A DNA stretch of 64,000 nucleotides from Pogostemon cablin (lineage: Eukaryota > Streptophyta > Magnoliopsida > Lamiales > Lamiaceae). The stretch covers positions 3,242,022 to 3,306,021 of the forward strand of contig CM043002.1 of NCBI GenBank assembly GCA_023678885.1. The letters run 5' to 3'. The notes under the pieces were generated by a model, which did no database searches, had not been told where the DNA came from, and worked only from the letters and a program-made list of their open reading frames with translations. Position numbers and translations under genes: made by a program. Each line of letters opens with the position of its first letter. Position 1 is the stretch's first letter. This document shows, in pieces, positions 1 to 9,105 of the stretch.

Positions 1-142
1 TTGTATTAGTAGGAGTGTGGACCCCATATTTTAATTGTATTAGAGGAGGTGTGTGGGGTCCCATGTGTGTAAAAAAAAAAAGGGGACCCTTTGGGTGGGA
101 CGATCAAAATGGAAAAAAGACCATCTTTAACTGGGATGGGCT
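1..142. mobile_element. Stowaway-like MITE, right part (cut by window edge)
   Basis: The text around ATTGTATTAG..GTGTG(T)GG..CCCATGT and the GGGTGGGACGATC / ACTGGGATGGG end closely match the right halves of the MITEs at 6424-6693, 10333-10602 and 57463-57610. The left inverted terminus lies outside the window. Non-coding, non-autonomous; the CTCCCTCCGTCC-type terminus is characteristic of plant Tc1/mariner-derived Stowaway elements. Confidence 0.6.
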
Positions 143-540
143 AAATTTATTAAAATAATAATAATTATACAATTATAAAAAATAAATAACCAATGAAGGG
201 TTATATATAAAAAATTCTAATTATGTATTTTTAATATTTATTATAATGAGCTCATAGAATTTATAATTTGAGAAGAGATATTTATTTTTGGGCTTCCTTT
301 GAGTGAACTTAAAATACTTTTGAACTGGGCTAAATTTAAAAAATAAATTATTTACCTATAATATAATAGGCTCTTGGTGGCCAGCCCTGGGCTTGAGCCC
401 GGGACTGCCCGATAGTAGATCAGCCCCAGCTCAATAGTGCAATCAAGTTAATATCATATGAATGAAAACCGAACGATGCATCATGCATCAAGTCGGAGCC
501 ATTTAATTAATAAAATATTAATTAGTTCAAAAGTAATTGA
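143..540. other. AT-rich spacer, no gene seen
   Basis: Low-complexity AT-rich sequence with one GC-rich patch near 375-430 containing a short palindrome (GGGCTTGAGCCC). No convincing coding or RNA gene. It ends in ATTGA (536-540), the left target duplication of the next element. Confidence 0.5.
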
Positions 541-926
541 TGTTGGGAAAAAGCATTCATCCTTAAAGGGAAAAGGACAAAATATTAATGAGAAAGGAAA
601 AGAATCAGAACAACACAAGGAATTTACGTGGAAATTCCAAACCAGAGAAAAAACCACGGACCGGAGAAAATACGTACTATATGAAAAATATTACAATCGA
701 CAGAAACTTCTCTCTCTCGACCCCAACTTTTCTCCCAATTCTCAAATAGAGAATTCAAGAAAGGAATAAAAAAATCGCGTATAAATATTATAATGTCTTT
801 TTCTTTTGGTGTATCTAACATCAGAATAAAGGCCTCCTTATATAGCAATTAAAAATCTCTTTTTTTATCTCTCATCTGATGTGGGACAAGCAGAATACCT
901 TTATTTTATATTTGACAAACTCAACA
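541..926 (-). repeat. 3' LTR of the gag-only element
   Basis: 386 bp, TG...CA ends. Contains the TTGTCCCACATC..GATG and TATATAAGGAGGC motifs (minus strand) shared with the LTRs at 54069 and 55659; the latter looks like its TATA box. About 40 bp shorter than its partner at 2191-2615, partly because the stretch at 2377-2409 is missing here. Confidence 0.85.
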
Positions 927-1263
927 ATCTCCACCATGTCAAAAACAAAATAAAACTCATTGTCTTTACCGACAATCAATTCTCAATCTCCTAAGAATCA
1001 TCCTACTCTACCATATGAGTAGACTCACTTAGAATAATCCATTCTAAGAATTTCCTTGCGGCAACATATCGAAAAATACCTGCTGAAACTTTATGGTGCA
1101 ACTTCCAGCTCTTGGCCTCCCTAGAAGTCCATCAGCCATCGATATACCTTTCCACCACACGCATTCATGTCAAGTCAATGTGTGCAAACTTGTGGCCCTG
1201 CTAACAGTACTACACCCCTTTTCCATGACAACTGGGCATGTCATGAGGGTGTTCATTTTCTCC

Positions 1264-2055
1264 TCAGAGAAAATCCTCCACAATATTAGCTTTAGACTCG
1301 GAGTTGTTTGCCGTATCAACTCCACCTCGATTAGCTCCTCCACCATGCCTAGGTTCTCCGCACTTCCAACAAACCACATTCTTGGAGTCCCTCTTCCTTC
1401 CTCCATTGCCACTCGCCAACATTATTGAATTTTTCGTAGTGCGTCCTTCACTCATCAGTCTCCTTTCCTTAGAAAGAAGTTTACCTGTGACTTTAGCAAA
1501 ATTTAAAGTTTCCTTTCCATAAATCAGAATTGGCTTCATGTGCTCATAGGAACGTGTCAGAGACAAGATAAGCCTCAATGCCTTATCCTCATCTTCAATC
1601 TTCACTCTAATTGCCTCTAGTTCAGAGATGATACCATTAAGAGTACTTAGATGATCTGAGATTTGTGTACCTTCTTCCATTCGAAGCGTGTGAAATTTCT
1701 CCTTCAGGTACAACCGATTTGAGATACCCTTTGCCTGGTATAGTTCCTCAAGCTTGTTCCATAGCTCCTTGGCATTCGAAATACCATGCACATTAGCAAG
1801 GACATTCTTAGCCAATGATAAGCGTATTATGCTTGCAGCCTGCAAATCCAAATCCCCCCAATCTTCATCACTCTTTTCATCACCACCATTTTTAGAATCT
1901 TTGCCAGAACTTCCTGTGCCATCCGTTGAACCTGACTTTCCTTTCAGAGCCTTGTGTAACCCAAATTGTATCAGCACATCTTTCGCTTGTACTTGCCACA
2001 ACCCAAAATTGATTCTACCATCAAATTTCTTGACATCAAACTTAATTGAAGACAT
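1264..2055 (-). CDS. gag: copia Gag polyprotein (UBN2-type), gag-only element
   Basis: 263-residue ORF starting MSSIKFDVKKFDG, the typical start of a copia capsid protein, about 135 nt after the 5' LTR. The central region (about residues 95-195) has the UBN2/gag_pre order: ELWNKLEELYQ, then a YLKEKFHTLRMEEG segment and an LRLILSL segment. A zinc knuckle begins CWKCGEPRHG near residue 230, but the expected last cysteine is missing, so it reads CX2CX4H only. Nucleocapsid packaging by this copy may therefore be impaired. A long intact ORF in a non-autonomous element suggests either recent activity or selection for Gag. No pol domain follows; the ORF ends and a non-coding 3' region leads into the LTR. 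Confidence 0.85.
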   Translation of the reverse strand: MSSIKFDVKKFDGRINFGLWQVQAKDVLIQFGLHKALKGKSGSTDGTGSSGKDSKNGGDEKSDEDWGDLDLQAASIIRLSLAKNVLANVHGISNAKELWNKLEELYQAKGISNRLYLKEKFHTLRMEEGTQISDHLSTLNGIISELEAIRVKIEDEDKALRLILSLTRSYEHMKPILIYGKETLNFAKVTGKLLSKERRLMSEGRTTKNSIMLASGNGGRKRDSKNVVCWKCGEPRHGGGANRGGVDTANNSESKANIVEDFL

Positions 2056-2175
2056 ATTTTGCCTTACCCTAACCTAATGAATAACCGTCTCTTAAAAAAT
2101 CTTTTCTGATGTGGAAGATCAGACTACGCTGCAATCATAGAGCATACTAAGAATTTTTAAAAGTGCCCGAACCGG

Positions 2176-2187
2176 GCTCTGACTCCA
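2176..2187 (-). promoter_or_regulatory. Primer-binding site of gag-only element
   Basis: On the minus strand, 3 nt after the 5' LTR, TGGAGTCAGAGC resembles the initiator-methionine tRNA primer site TGGTATCAGAGC used by most plant copia elements. The related element at 54492 has TGGTATCAAAGC at the same place. Confidence 0.75.
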
Positions 2188-2190
2188 CTT

Positions 2191-2615
2191 TGTTGGGAAA
2201 AAGCATTCATCCTTAAAGGGAAAAGGACAAAATATTAATGAGAAAGGAAAAGAATCAGAACAACATAAGGAATTTACGTGGAAACTCCAAATCGGAGAAA
2301 AAACCACGAATTCAAGAAAATACTTACTATATGAAAAATATTACAATCACACAGAAGCTTCTCTCTCCCGACCCGAAAACTACCACACTATTACAAATCT
2401 TTAACTAACTCCCAACTTTTCTCCCAATTCTCAAATAGAGAATACAAGAAAGGAATAAAAGAATCGCGTATAAAGATTATAGTGTCTTTTTATCTTGGTG
2501 TATCTAACATCAGAATAAAGGCCTCCTTATATTGCAATTAAAAACCTCTTTTCTGATCTCTCATCCGATGTGGGACAAGCAGAATACCTTTATTTTATAT
2601 TTGACAAACTCAACA
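2191..2615 (-). repeat. 5' LTR of the gag-only element
   Basis: 425 bp, TGTTG...CAACA on the plus strand, near-identical to 541-926 apart from indels and scattered substitutions. Promoter-like TATA motif inside. Directly followed by the right target duplication ATTGA. Confidence 0.87.
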
Positions 2616-2620
2616 ATTGA

Positions 2621-3172
2621 TAATCACATCAGTTTTCCGTCGTTATAATCTCATAACAAATATTCATATTCATATATTCATAATATGAATTCATAAGCTA
2701 TTTCGAAATTAATGAATTAGAATTCTAAAATGATGAATATCATCAGATCTCAGTGAATTATAAATAAGATGGGTTTGACAATACTTGTAGGAAACGAAGA
2801 TTTAGATCCAAACCTTGAAACTCTATCACAATAAATTGAGATCTAAACTGTAAAACTTACAATTTTAGTCTTTTGCAAACGTTTTTGCAAGTCCTATAAG
2901 TTCAAAATTATTTTGCAAGGACCAAAATTAAAAAATAAAAAGTTAATGAGACTAATAATGAAAAGCTTCGATGAATTGATAAAAAGGACGAATATTCATA
3001 AACAATAGTCTGCTATTAGACATCGGTGCTTCTTCGACATGCTATGATCTTTTTAGTTTTCCGGAGAACATAACAATATTAAAAAAAAGTAAACAAACAG
3101 TAACATGGAGATTGATAAGCATTAGGAAGTGCCAATATGTAGATTTCGAGAAAAATGAATTTTAATTTGGCC
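2621..3172. other. AT-rich spacer with possible degraded retroelement trace
   Basis: No intact gene. Around 3005-3060 a short run reads like a decayed retroviral-type aspartic protease start (D-I-G-A-S), but no partner domains are recognisable, so I do not call it. Confidence 0.3.
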
Positions 3173-3335
3173 GTACAAAAGGGTTCATTTCAAAAAACAT
3201 CCCGTTAGTTCTTATTGGTCTTAAAAGTTTTACTTTTGGTCTCACTCGATGATTCATGGATGAAAAAATACACAACTTTTGGGATCAATTATTTAAAACT
3301 GTAGGACTTTTTTCTAAAATGAACTCCTTCGTACA
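3173..3335. repeat. Small inverted-repeat (foldback) element
   Basis: Left end GTACAAAAGGGTTCATTT is nearly the reverse complement of the right end AAATGAACTCCTTCGTAC. About 160 bp, non-coding, MITE-like. Its family is uncertain. Confidence 0.55.
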
Positions 3336-3380
3336 GAGCAAAAGTGCATTTTTCTCTGTAGAAGTTACTCGAGTTAAATG

Positions 3381-3846
3381 CGCACTTTCAATCCCATAGC
3401 TTTTGCCAAATTTGATTTTCGCCCCAAATTACTTAAAATTCTTGGTTTAGTCTCGTAGCTATCTCAAAATTTTAGATTTCATCCCAAAACTAATTTTCGT
3501 CGCAAATCATCAAAATCATCCCAAATTAACTCTTAAATTTTTTTCAAAATTGTACCAAATTTTGGACGATTTTGAAAAATTTTCAGGAATTATGAAACGA
3601 TTTGCGACAAAAAATTAGTTTTGGAATGAAATTTAAAATTTTGAGATAGCTACAAGACTAAACATAAAATTTTAAGTAATTTAGGACCAAAATCGAATTT
3701 GGCAAAAGTTATGGGACGATTTGCGACGAAAAATTAGTTTTGGGACGAAATCTAAAATTTTGAGATAGCTACAGGACTAAACATAAAATTTTAAGTAATA
3801 TAGGACCAAAATCGAATTTGACAAAAGTTATGATATTGAAAGTGCA
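3381..3846. repeat. Foldback repeat with duplicated right arm
   Basis: The left arm (3381 to about 3520, starting GCACTTTCAAT) is inverted relative to the right side, which ends ATTGAAAGTGC. The right arm is present twice in tandem (about 3592-3711 and 3712-3830, unit about 120 bp). Non-coding; a transcript would form a long hairpin. Confidence 0.7.
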
Positions 3847-4789
3847 TCTAGAGGAATTGCTATAACCAAGAAATGCTTCTGTGTCGGTTAGCTAAGAACA
3901 TATATACCATCTGTAAAATGAAGAATAATTCCCACTTCCGTTATAGTCCAATCTTGAGCCTGCTCCAAGGACCCTAGAAGAGTTTCATATCTAGTTACAG
4001 CTGCCAAAAAGAGTCATAAGAATTAGCAACTATATATATAAAAAATTTGGGATATAGCTTTAATTATATGCACAAGAACATGGCCAAAGTGAACGCCAAT
4101 GATTGTGGAAAAGAATATAGCAGAAATTGAACTGCACTAAGATAACACATCCGGCTCAAATCGATCCGGAACTGTAGCAAATGAAGTTTTTATTTATTTA
4201 TTTTATTTCCTTACATAATACTTGCCTCTTGGTTTCCAAGCCGGTTATTCCGAGATAATCTTAGAGAATCTCCTGTACTGTGACGACATACATAAATTCA
4301 ACACAAACACTTTTATAAATCCGGTTTACATAGTTTAGTATATGAACCCGCGTCTTTTCTCATCCTAAACACACTGTGGTCTCCTCTTCCAATCCTATTA
4401 TACCCTACGTATTTCTAGGAGTTTAAATTAAATAGGATCCACAAGGTTTACACCGTAAACCCGATTCAAATGAGACTAACTCCAAATTCAAAATGATTTC
4501 AAACGTTTCTCGCTCACCTGTAGCCATAGGCAAAAGCTTATCCTAAATTACAATAACTTTGAGCAAATATAGTTCTACAAATAATTATAACCTTTGATGC
4601 TTAAACATTAATTATTTCCACATGATTTTTAAATTAAACAACAGCAGGAAAATTGCAAAATTATTAGTTTAATAACTCAAGTATTATGCCTAAAATTTGT
4701 CAGCATCCACAATCAAATAAAATACAGCAATTGACAATATATTAACAAACATTACATATCAATTTTCCAGGAATTTAATTAGGGCCTAG
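3847..4789. other. Unassigned spacer
   Basis: Mixed AT-rich sequence, slightly more GC near 4240-4460. No ORF, RNA gene or repeat boundary I can support. Confidence 0.4.
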
Positions 4790-5190
4790 TTTAAGAAGAA
4801 AAACATCCCACAACTTTTTACTTTTCTCAAAACGGACCCAAAATACTTAAAAATTTTTGATATAGTCCCACAACTTTTCAAAAAGTTTCGATATCGTCCC
4901 ATACTTTATTTTTTCTCTAAATTAGTCCCATAACTTTTGAAAATTCCCCAAAACCGTCCCAACTTTTAGAATCTTCCAAAATTCTGCTAAGTACCATCCA
5001 CTCCTTTTATCATCTTGATTTTAAAATTTGGGACGGTTTTGGAGAATTTTCAAAAGTTATGGGACTAATTTGGAGAAAAAATAAAATATAGGACAAATCA
5101 AAACTTTTGAAAAAGCTGTGGGACTAAATAAAAAAAACTTTTAAGTATTTTGGGACTGTTTTAAAAAAAAGTAAATAGGTGTGGATGTTT
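4790..5190. repeat. Foldback repeat
   Basis: Left arm (about 4805-4980) carries CCCACAACTTTT and CCCATAACTTTTGAAAATTC motifs; the right arm (about 5030-5185) carries their reverse complements GAATTTTCAAAAGTTATGGG and TGTGGGACTA. A short unpaired loop lies near 4985-5025. Non-autonomous transposon type, related to the repeats at 6034, 8400, 9905, 18980 and 25443. Confidence 0.65.
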
Positions 5191-5735
5191 TTGGTTTTAA
5201 ACTCGTTAGGGCCTACCCATTTGCACAATCGAGTCACACTCTCTTAGATCGATTGCGCGGCCGCCGCCCTCCTTTCTCTCTCTCAATCCACCTCCCCCGA
5301 TGTACGAACTTTCTCCCTCCGTACTCTTCTACGCTCAACCCTAATTTGAAGCAATCTCTTGCCCAACACCACATAATTTCCCACCTCACTGCCCTAATTC
5401 TCCGCGGCGGCGTGAGGAATAAGTCTAGCAGAGAAAAGAACACCGACGGAGATTCTGGTATGGGTGGCGGAAAAATAATGTCCGACGAAGGAAAAAATAC
5501 CTGAGGTGGGGAGTCTATGAACGGATCAGGCGGAGTAAGCCATGGCATGAGCAGTGGTGAAGAAACCAAAGGTGATGGGGGCGTCGGTGGCAGAGACTGA
5601 ACTACTGGAGGTGGAGGCGGAGAAGGTGATGGAGATGGTGGCAGAGGCGATGACGGGGGAAGCCGGAGGCGGTGAGGAAGCTAAAGGTGGCAGGTCTGGA
5701 TCTTCGGTGCCACTTTGGTGTGACATCTCCTGTGT
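5191..5735. other. GC-rich gene-like island, no intact gene
   Basis: Markedly GC-richer than its neighbours. The plus strand from about 5550 has a run rich in GGTGGN triplets (glycine-like); the opposite strand reads as proline/serine-rich. Open frames of up to 111 codons exist on both strands but none has a recognisable domain. It could be a fragment of a proline-rich protein gene. It lies between a foldback repeat and a DUF4283-like remnant, so a captured or retroelement-derived fragment is also possible. Confidence 0.3.
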
Positions 5736-5744
5736 CGCGTAGGA

Positions 5745-6029
5745 GAGAGGAGGGAAACTATGCTCTAAGTCAACTAGTAAATCCTAGAGTTCTCAGTCCA
5801 TGGAGAGCTACTTGGCTCGAAATAGGAGGTGTTCCGTTGCATGCTTGGAGGGAAGATGTATTCTTGAAGATTGGAAATCTCATGGGGAGGCAATAATGGC
5901 CGATCAAAATACAACGGGAAAAGTTCGAGTTGATGTTGGATTTGTTCTAGCGAAGATAGAAACTAAAAATTGGATCCTATCCTCTAAAAAGATTAAGATT
6001 GGTGATACATCTTTTTTTTTTTTAGAATA
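5745..6029 (+). pseudogene. DUF4283 / plant LINE ORF1-like remnant
   Basis: One frame from about 5777 reads PWRATWLEIGGVPLHAWRED and continues to a stop at 5896. A second frame from about 5896 reads ADQNTTGKVRVDVGFVL. Together they resemble the W-x-x-I-x-G-(I/V)-P-L-H-(A/L)-W and VDV-G motifs of plant DUF4283-type nucleic-acid-binding proteins, common in LINE ORF1 and retroelement-derived genes. The frame change between the parts and the lack of neighbouring domains mark it as a pseudogene fragment. Identification is from motif memory only. Confidence 0.5.
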
Positions 6030-6423
6030 AGAGAAAGTCCCATAACAGTTATAATAATAAATTTTATCTTAAACCTTTCAATTTTCCTCTAATTTTATCT
6101 CAAAATAATATTTTTATTACCAATTTCTTCTCATAACTTTCTAAAAGCACCAATTCAGTTTTATTCCATAAAATTAGAAAAGTTGAAAAAATTTAAGTAA
6201 TTAGAACAGTTTTGATGAGAATTTAAAAGTTATGGGACTATTTTCGGAGAAATTAAAATTTTTGAGATAATTTGTGTAAGAAAATTTTGATTTTACTCTC
6301 TCACACGCCATTAAAACAGCAAATCGTTCCACGCCTAACGCCATCAGCATTCTTCCTTCCTTTCTTCCCCTTTTTTTAATTAAATTTTAGAATAAAATAT
6401 TTTATTAATTATTAAAGGTAATA

Positions 6424-6693
6424 TACTTCTCCCTCCGTACTATAGAAGTTGGTATAATTTTTTTGGGCACGGAGATTAAGGAGTATAATAATTTTATATA
6501 AAGTGAAGTAAAGTGAAGTAAGAGAAATAATATTTAATGTGCAGTGAGTAATTGTATTAGAGGTGATATGTGAGGTCCATGAGAATAGATTAATTGTTTT
6601 TGTGTGGGTCCCATGTATTAAAGGAAATGTGTCAACTTTAATGGGACAAACCAAAAAGGTAAGTGTGTCAACTTCTATGGGATGGAGGGAGTA
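6424..6693. mobile_element. Stowaway-like MITE
   Basis: Terminal inverted repeats CTCCCTCCGTACTATAGAAG (left) and CTTCTATGGGATGGAGGGAG (right), TA at both borders, about 270 bp, no coding capacity. The left end carries a 2-nt insertion (CTT before CTCCC). Near-identical copy at 10333-10602 because both lie in the 1.56 kb duplication. Confidence 0.85.
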
Positions 6694-7133
6694 CTATTTT
6701 ATATTTTATAAATAAAATGTTATAATTTTTACTTATTAGTATGTTATAAAATAACAATCCTCTTATGAATTGTTATTAAAATAGTTCAATGAAAATATTA
6801 TTATTTTAATTGATCAAGTTTTACTTAAATTATTATCATTTTTTATTCTTTCTACAAATTGTATGAATATTTAGATTGAATATTACTTTTTTTTTAAAAT
6901 ATATCACTTTTTATTTATCTAACAAATTGTTTATGAAAAAGTTTAATTGGACAGTCATCACATTTCCTTGATCAAGTATTAATTTTTATTTAAGACGTTA
7001 TATTTTTTTATGAACCCTACGAATTGGTTAAAATAGTTAATTGTATGATTATCGCTTTTCTATTATTAAGGATCACTATTTATTAAAAAATTAATCACTT
7101 TTTTTTACGTATTATTATTTATTAAAAATATTA

Positions 7134-7265
7134 TACGATACCAAACATAAAAGCTTATAGTATCAGAAACTCCAACAGTATCAAATTTGAGTATCAGAAG
7201 TAATTGATACTATTTCATCATAAGCTAGTATCAATTTTTTTTGAATACCATAATATATAGTGTAG
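7134..7265. mobile_element. CACTA-like subterminal segment
   Basis: Repeated GATAC/GTATC hexamer-type motifs in both orientations, ending ...ATATATAGTG (reverse complement CACTA). Such clustered short motifs next to a CACTA terminus are typical of En/Spm transposon ends. The same segment is repeated at 11048-11175. No transposase seen. Confidence 0.4.
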
Positions 7266-7275
7266 TTCTTTCTAT

Positions 7276-7492
7276 TGTGAAATATTTAGAACTGCCATTA
7301 CTCCTTATAACATTAAAATAGGAAGAGAGATCATTTATTATTGTACCCTTTATCTTCTCTACAGAAAGAATAGAGATGTTAGGGTTGTATAGACATTCAG
7401 ATTTATGCCGTTAATAAGAATCTCTATTTCTCTCTTATTTTATGTGTTCTTCTATTTCTTTTATATTCGTCTTACAAAATCTGTTTACAACA
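7276..7492 (+). repeat. copia LTR (truncated insertion copy)
   Basis: 217 bp from TGTGAAATATT to TTTACAACA, matching the LTRs at 11190-11422 and 17548-17763. It is followed by about 105 bp of element leader before homology ends, so it is a truncated copy rather than a clean solo LTR. The 5' flank CTTTCTAT is the same target sequence as at 11182. Confidence 0.8.
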
Positions 7493-7597
7493 TGTTATCT
7501 GACAAACCGGACTATCAATTGAAGGATAAGGAGGACCCTAGAAAGAATCGTGTCTTTTCAGCAAGGTATCATTAAAATTTTATAATAATTTGTTCAA

Positions 7598-7930
7598 GGA
7601 TGTCATTATGACAGAATATAAGGTTTAGGTATCAGTAATTTGATGGATATTAGAAATCTTACAGCATAAAAAGCATATGTTTTGATACCTTAACTAATAG
7701 TGATTAGTATCGCATACTTTTTATACAAAACTTTGATACTATAGCAAGTCGGATACCAAAGACTATATCTTTGGTGTCGACTATTTTATTGATACTATGT
7801 CTTTAGCAACGCTCGTATAAATATCGGATCGGTATCAGAGGAAATTTGATACCAAAGATCATTAGTGTCAATTATTTTGCTTTTAGTAGCCTAAAATTTA
7901 GATACTAAAACCCTTTTTTTTTAAGTAGTG
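7598..7930. mobile_element. CACTA-like transposon end
   Basis: Many GATACC/GGTATC-type motifs in both orientations, then a terminus that on the minus strand reads CACTACTTAAAAAAAAA, the classic CACTA inverted-repeat end. The opposite terminus was not found, so this is a partial or non-autonomous element. No transposase ORF. Confidence 0.5.
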
Positions 7931-8347
7931 AGAGACGTTCCCAAATACTTTTGATTGTGTGTGAATGCGTAGAGATTGAGGAGGCTTTGATCTTGAATGG
8001 TTTCTTCCACATAGATACAATAACTGAAGGTTATCTTGATGGCCACGAATTGATATAATTGAACTAATTTAGAATTATAAAAAAATAAATTGTTTACTAC
8101 ACCCCACACGTCCCACCAATCCATACACGTACCTATCTTTCTTTTAGGTAAAAAGGGTTATTAAGAAAATGAAAAAAGTAAACACAAAACATAAGCAGTT
8201 TTATTGAGCGTTAATACATGAGGATTAATTAACGAGATAACAACATATATAACATCACGAGGAATATGGAATTAAAAACGAAGAAACACAATTAATCACA
8301 ACATTAAGAGGAGGATTACAAATTAAATGTTGTACTTGGCAGCTATA
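7931..8347. other. 3' flank of the small gene, nothing else seen
   Basis: AT-rich, no ORF with recognisable content. Lies downstream of the minus-strand small gene and probably includes its 3' untranslated region near 8290-8347. Confidence 0.35.
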
Positions 8348-8372
8348 TATCCTCCATGCTCACTCATCATCT
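8348..8372 (-). other. 25-nt block identical in both small genes (post-stop)
   Basis: On the minus strand the 25 nt directly after the stop codon (starting AGATGATGAG, ending GGAGGATA) are identical to 58363-58387 next to the paralogous gene. It is better conserved than the coding exons. It contains tandem ATGs opening a 15-codon frame here but only 7 codons at the other copy, so coding is unlikely to explain it. A small-RNA target, translational element or RNA structure are options. Confidence 0.7.
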
Positions 8373-8928
8373 CTACGCACGTTTACGTGACCTGCATATT
8401 AAATATTAAAATTAAAATTATCTCATACATATTTTTTTTATTCAAAATAATCTCAAGAAACTTAATTCTTCGAAGTAGTTCCATGACTTTTAAATTCTCA
8501 CAAAAATAATCATTTTTTACTCAAAAATGTTCAGTTTTTGTAATTCCATGGGATGGGATTGAGTCGGTGCTTTAACAAAGTTATAAAACGAAATTAGTGG
8601 AAAAATATTATTTTGGGAAAAAATCAGAGCAAAAACTGAAGGATTTGAGTTGAAAATTAATGTCCTAACTATTTTGGAACTTTTTTGAATAAAGTAAAAA
8701 GATATGTGACGATTTATGTTTTAAACTTGAATATCAGTAACCCAAGTCAACAAAATATATATATAGAGAGAGAGAGAGAGAGAAATTGATATATATTAAG
8801 TGACTGAAACCATAGATAATCTGAAATGAAGAGCATGGATTAATGATAAGAAAAACAATGAAAGATAAAGAGAGTTACATGTTTAATGATGGCATACGCG
8901 GGTTAAATATCCAGCCCCAAGCAAACAT
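8373..8928 (-). CDS. Small spliced gene, copy 1, 22-residue peptide, unknown function
   Basis: Predicted from its paralogue at 58080-58354. Exon 1 is 8879-8928 (starts MFAWGW, ends PSLN plus two bases of a split codon). The intron is 8392-8878 with GT at 8878-8877 and AG at 8393-8392. Exon 2 coding is 8373-8391 (19 nt), giving MSRKRA then TAG. Unspliced reading stops at once after the donor, so the intron matters. The two peptides share MF, G, R, PSL and RKR, differ by one in-frame residue, and keep the same intron phase and 19-nt second exon. A TATA motif lies about 100 bp upstream. A foldback MITE sits in the intron and explains why it is longer (487 against 209 nt). No signal peptide or known domain is visible. 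Alternative: a non-coding RNA gene with a chance ORF. An alternative acceptor (TTTCAG) lies about 58 nt into the intron. Confidence 0.6.
8400..8738. mobile_element. Foldback MITE inside the intron of small gene 1
   Basis: Ends carry CTCATACATATTTTTTTTATTC on one side (short of it, about 8412) and TGAATAAAGTAAAAAGATATGTGACGA on the other, matching the termini of the repeat at 25443-25690 in inverted orientation. Intron sequence on both sides aligns with the paralogue's intron (GTTGACTTGGGTT on one side), which lacks this insert, so the insertion is directly demonstrated. Confidence 0.7.
8763..8785. repeat. (GA)n microsatellite in intron
   Basis: A run of AG dinucleotides, adjacent to a short (TA)n, within the intron of small gene 1. 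The paralogue has a CTCC-rich pyrimidine stretch at the equivalent site. Confidence 0.9.
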
Positions 8929-9025
8929 GTTTTTACTTTCAATCAAAAGAAATTTATAAAGATGAAATATATCTGTCAATTGGGTTGGCTGTGAATGTGA
9001 TGTGAGTGAGGGGAATTCGCAGGGG

Positions 9026-9032
9026 TTATATA
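9026..9032 (-). promoter_or_regulatory. TATA box of small gene 1
   Basis: On the minus strand TATATAA is followed by CCCCTGCGAATTCCCC; the paralogue has TATATACATAACCCCTAG, then GCAAATTCCCC. The distance to the ATG is about 100 bp. A CCAAT motif on the plus strand lies just upstream at about 9043, and upstream homology (GGGCCT..GTTTGGTG-type) runs to about 9085. Confidence 0.65.
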
Positions 9033-9105
9033 GCAGAGAAAACCAATAAACAATCACCAAACAGGCCCTATAATTAATTGAGTGATTTATATTTAATTTA
9101 TACAA

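Larger units (their letters stand above)
541..2615 (-). mobile_element. Gag-only (TR-GAG-like) non-autonomous Ty1/copia element
   Basis: A complete small LTR retrotransposon of 2,075 bp read on the minus strand. Both LTRs begin TGTTG and end CAACA, and the element is flanked by a perfect 5-bp duplication ATTGA (536-540 and 2616-2620). A primer-binding site lies next to the 5' LTR (2176-2187), and a purine tract (GGTGGAGAT on the minus strand, ending near 927) precedes the 3' LTR. The only substantial ORF is gag; protease, integrase, reverse transcriptase and RNase H are absent, so it would need trans-acting enzymes. It is related to the element at 54069-56082: LTR, primer-site leader and post-gag region all align by eye. 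Confidence 0.88.
6034..7597 (+). repeat. Direct duplication, copy A (1.56 kb)
   Basis: Matches 9940-11527 almost base for base with few substitutions and small indels. Contents in order: foldback repeat, Stowaway MITE, AT-rich DNA, a CACTA-like segment with GATACC/GGTATC motifs, a copia LTR and about 105 bp of the copia leader. Homology stops at TGTTCAA on both sides. The duplicate carries the full copia element; this copy keeps only the LTR and leader. Confidence 0.9.

Noticed and set aside
370..440. GC-rich palindromic patch considered as a tRNA gene
   Set aside because: No A or B box at proper spacing and no acceptor-stem pairing.
1093..1428. Plus-strand ORF of 111 codons
   Set aside because: Antisense to the gag ORF and the post-gag region of the gag-only element; no coding character of its own.
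3005..3060. DIGAS-like run resembling a copia protease active site
   Set aside because: Too short, no flanking gag or integrase motifs and no LTRs nearby; could be chance.
6412..6654. 80-codon minus-strand ORF, repeated at 10321-10563
   Set aside because: Lies within a Stowaway-like MITE; the two copies are conserved only because the 1.56 kb segment is duplicated.
8875..9105. 76-codon minus-strand ORF covering the first exon of small gene 1
   Set aside because: Its upstream part runs across the TATA box and 5' leader; homology to copy 2 supports the start at 8928 instead.
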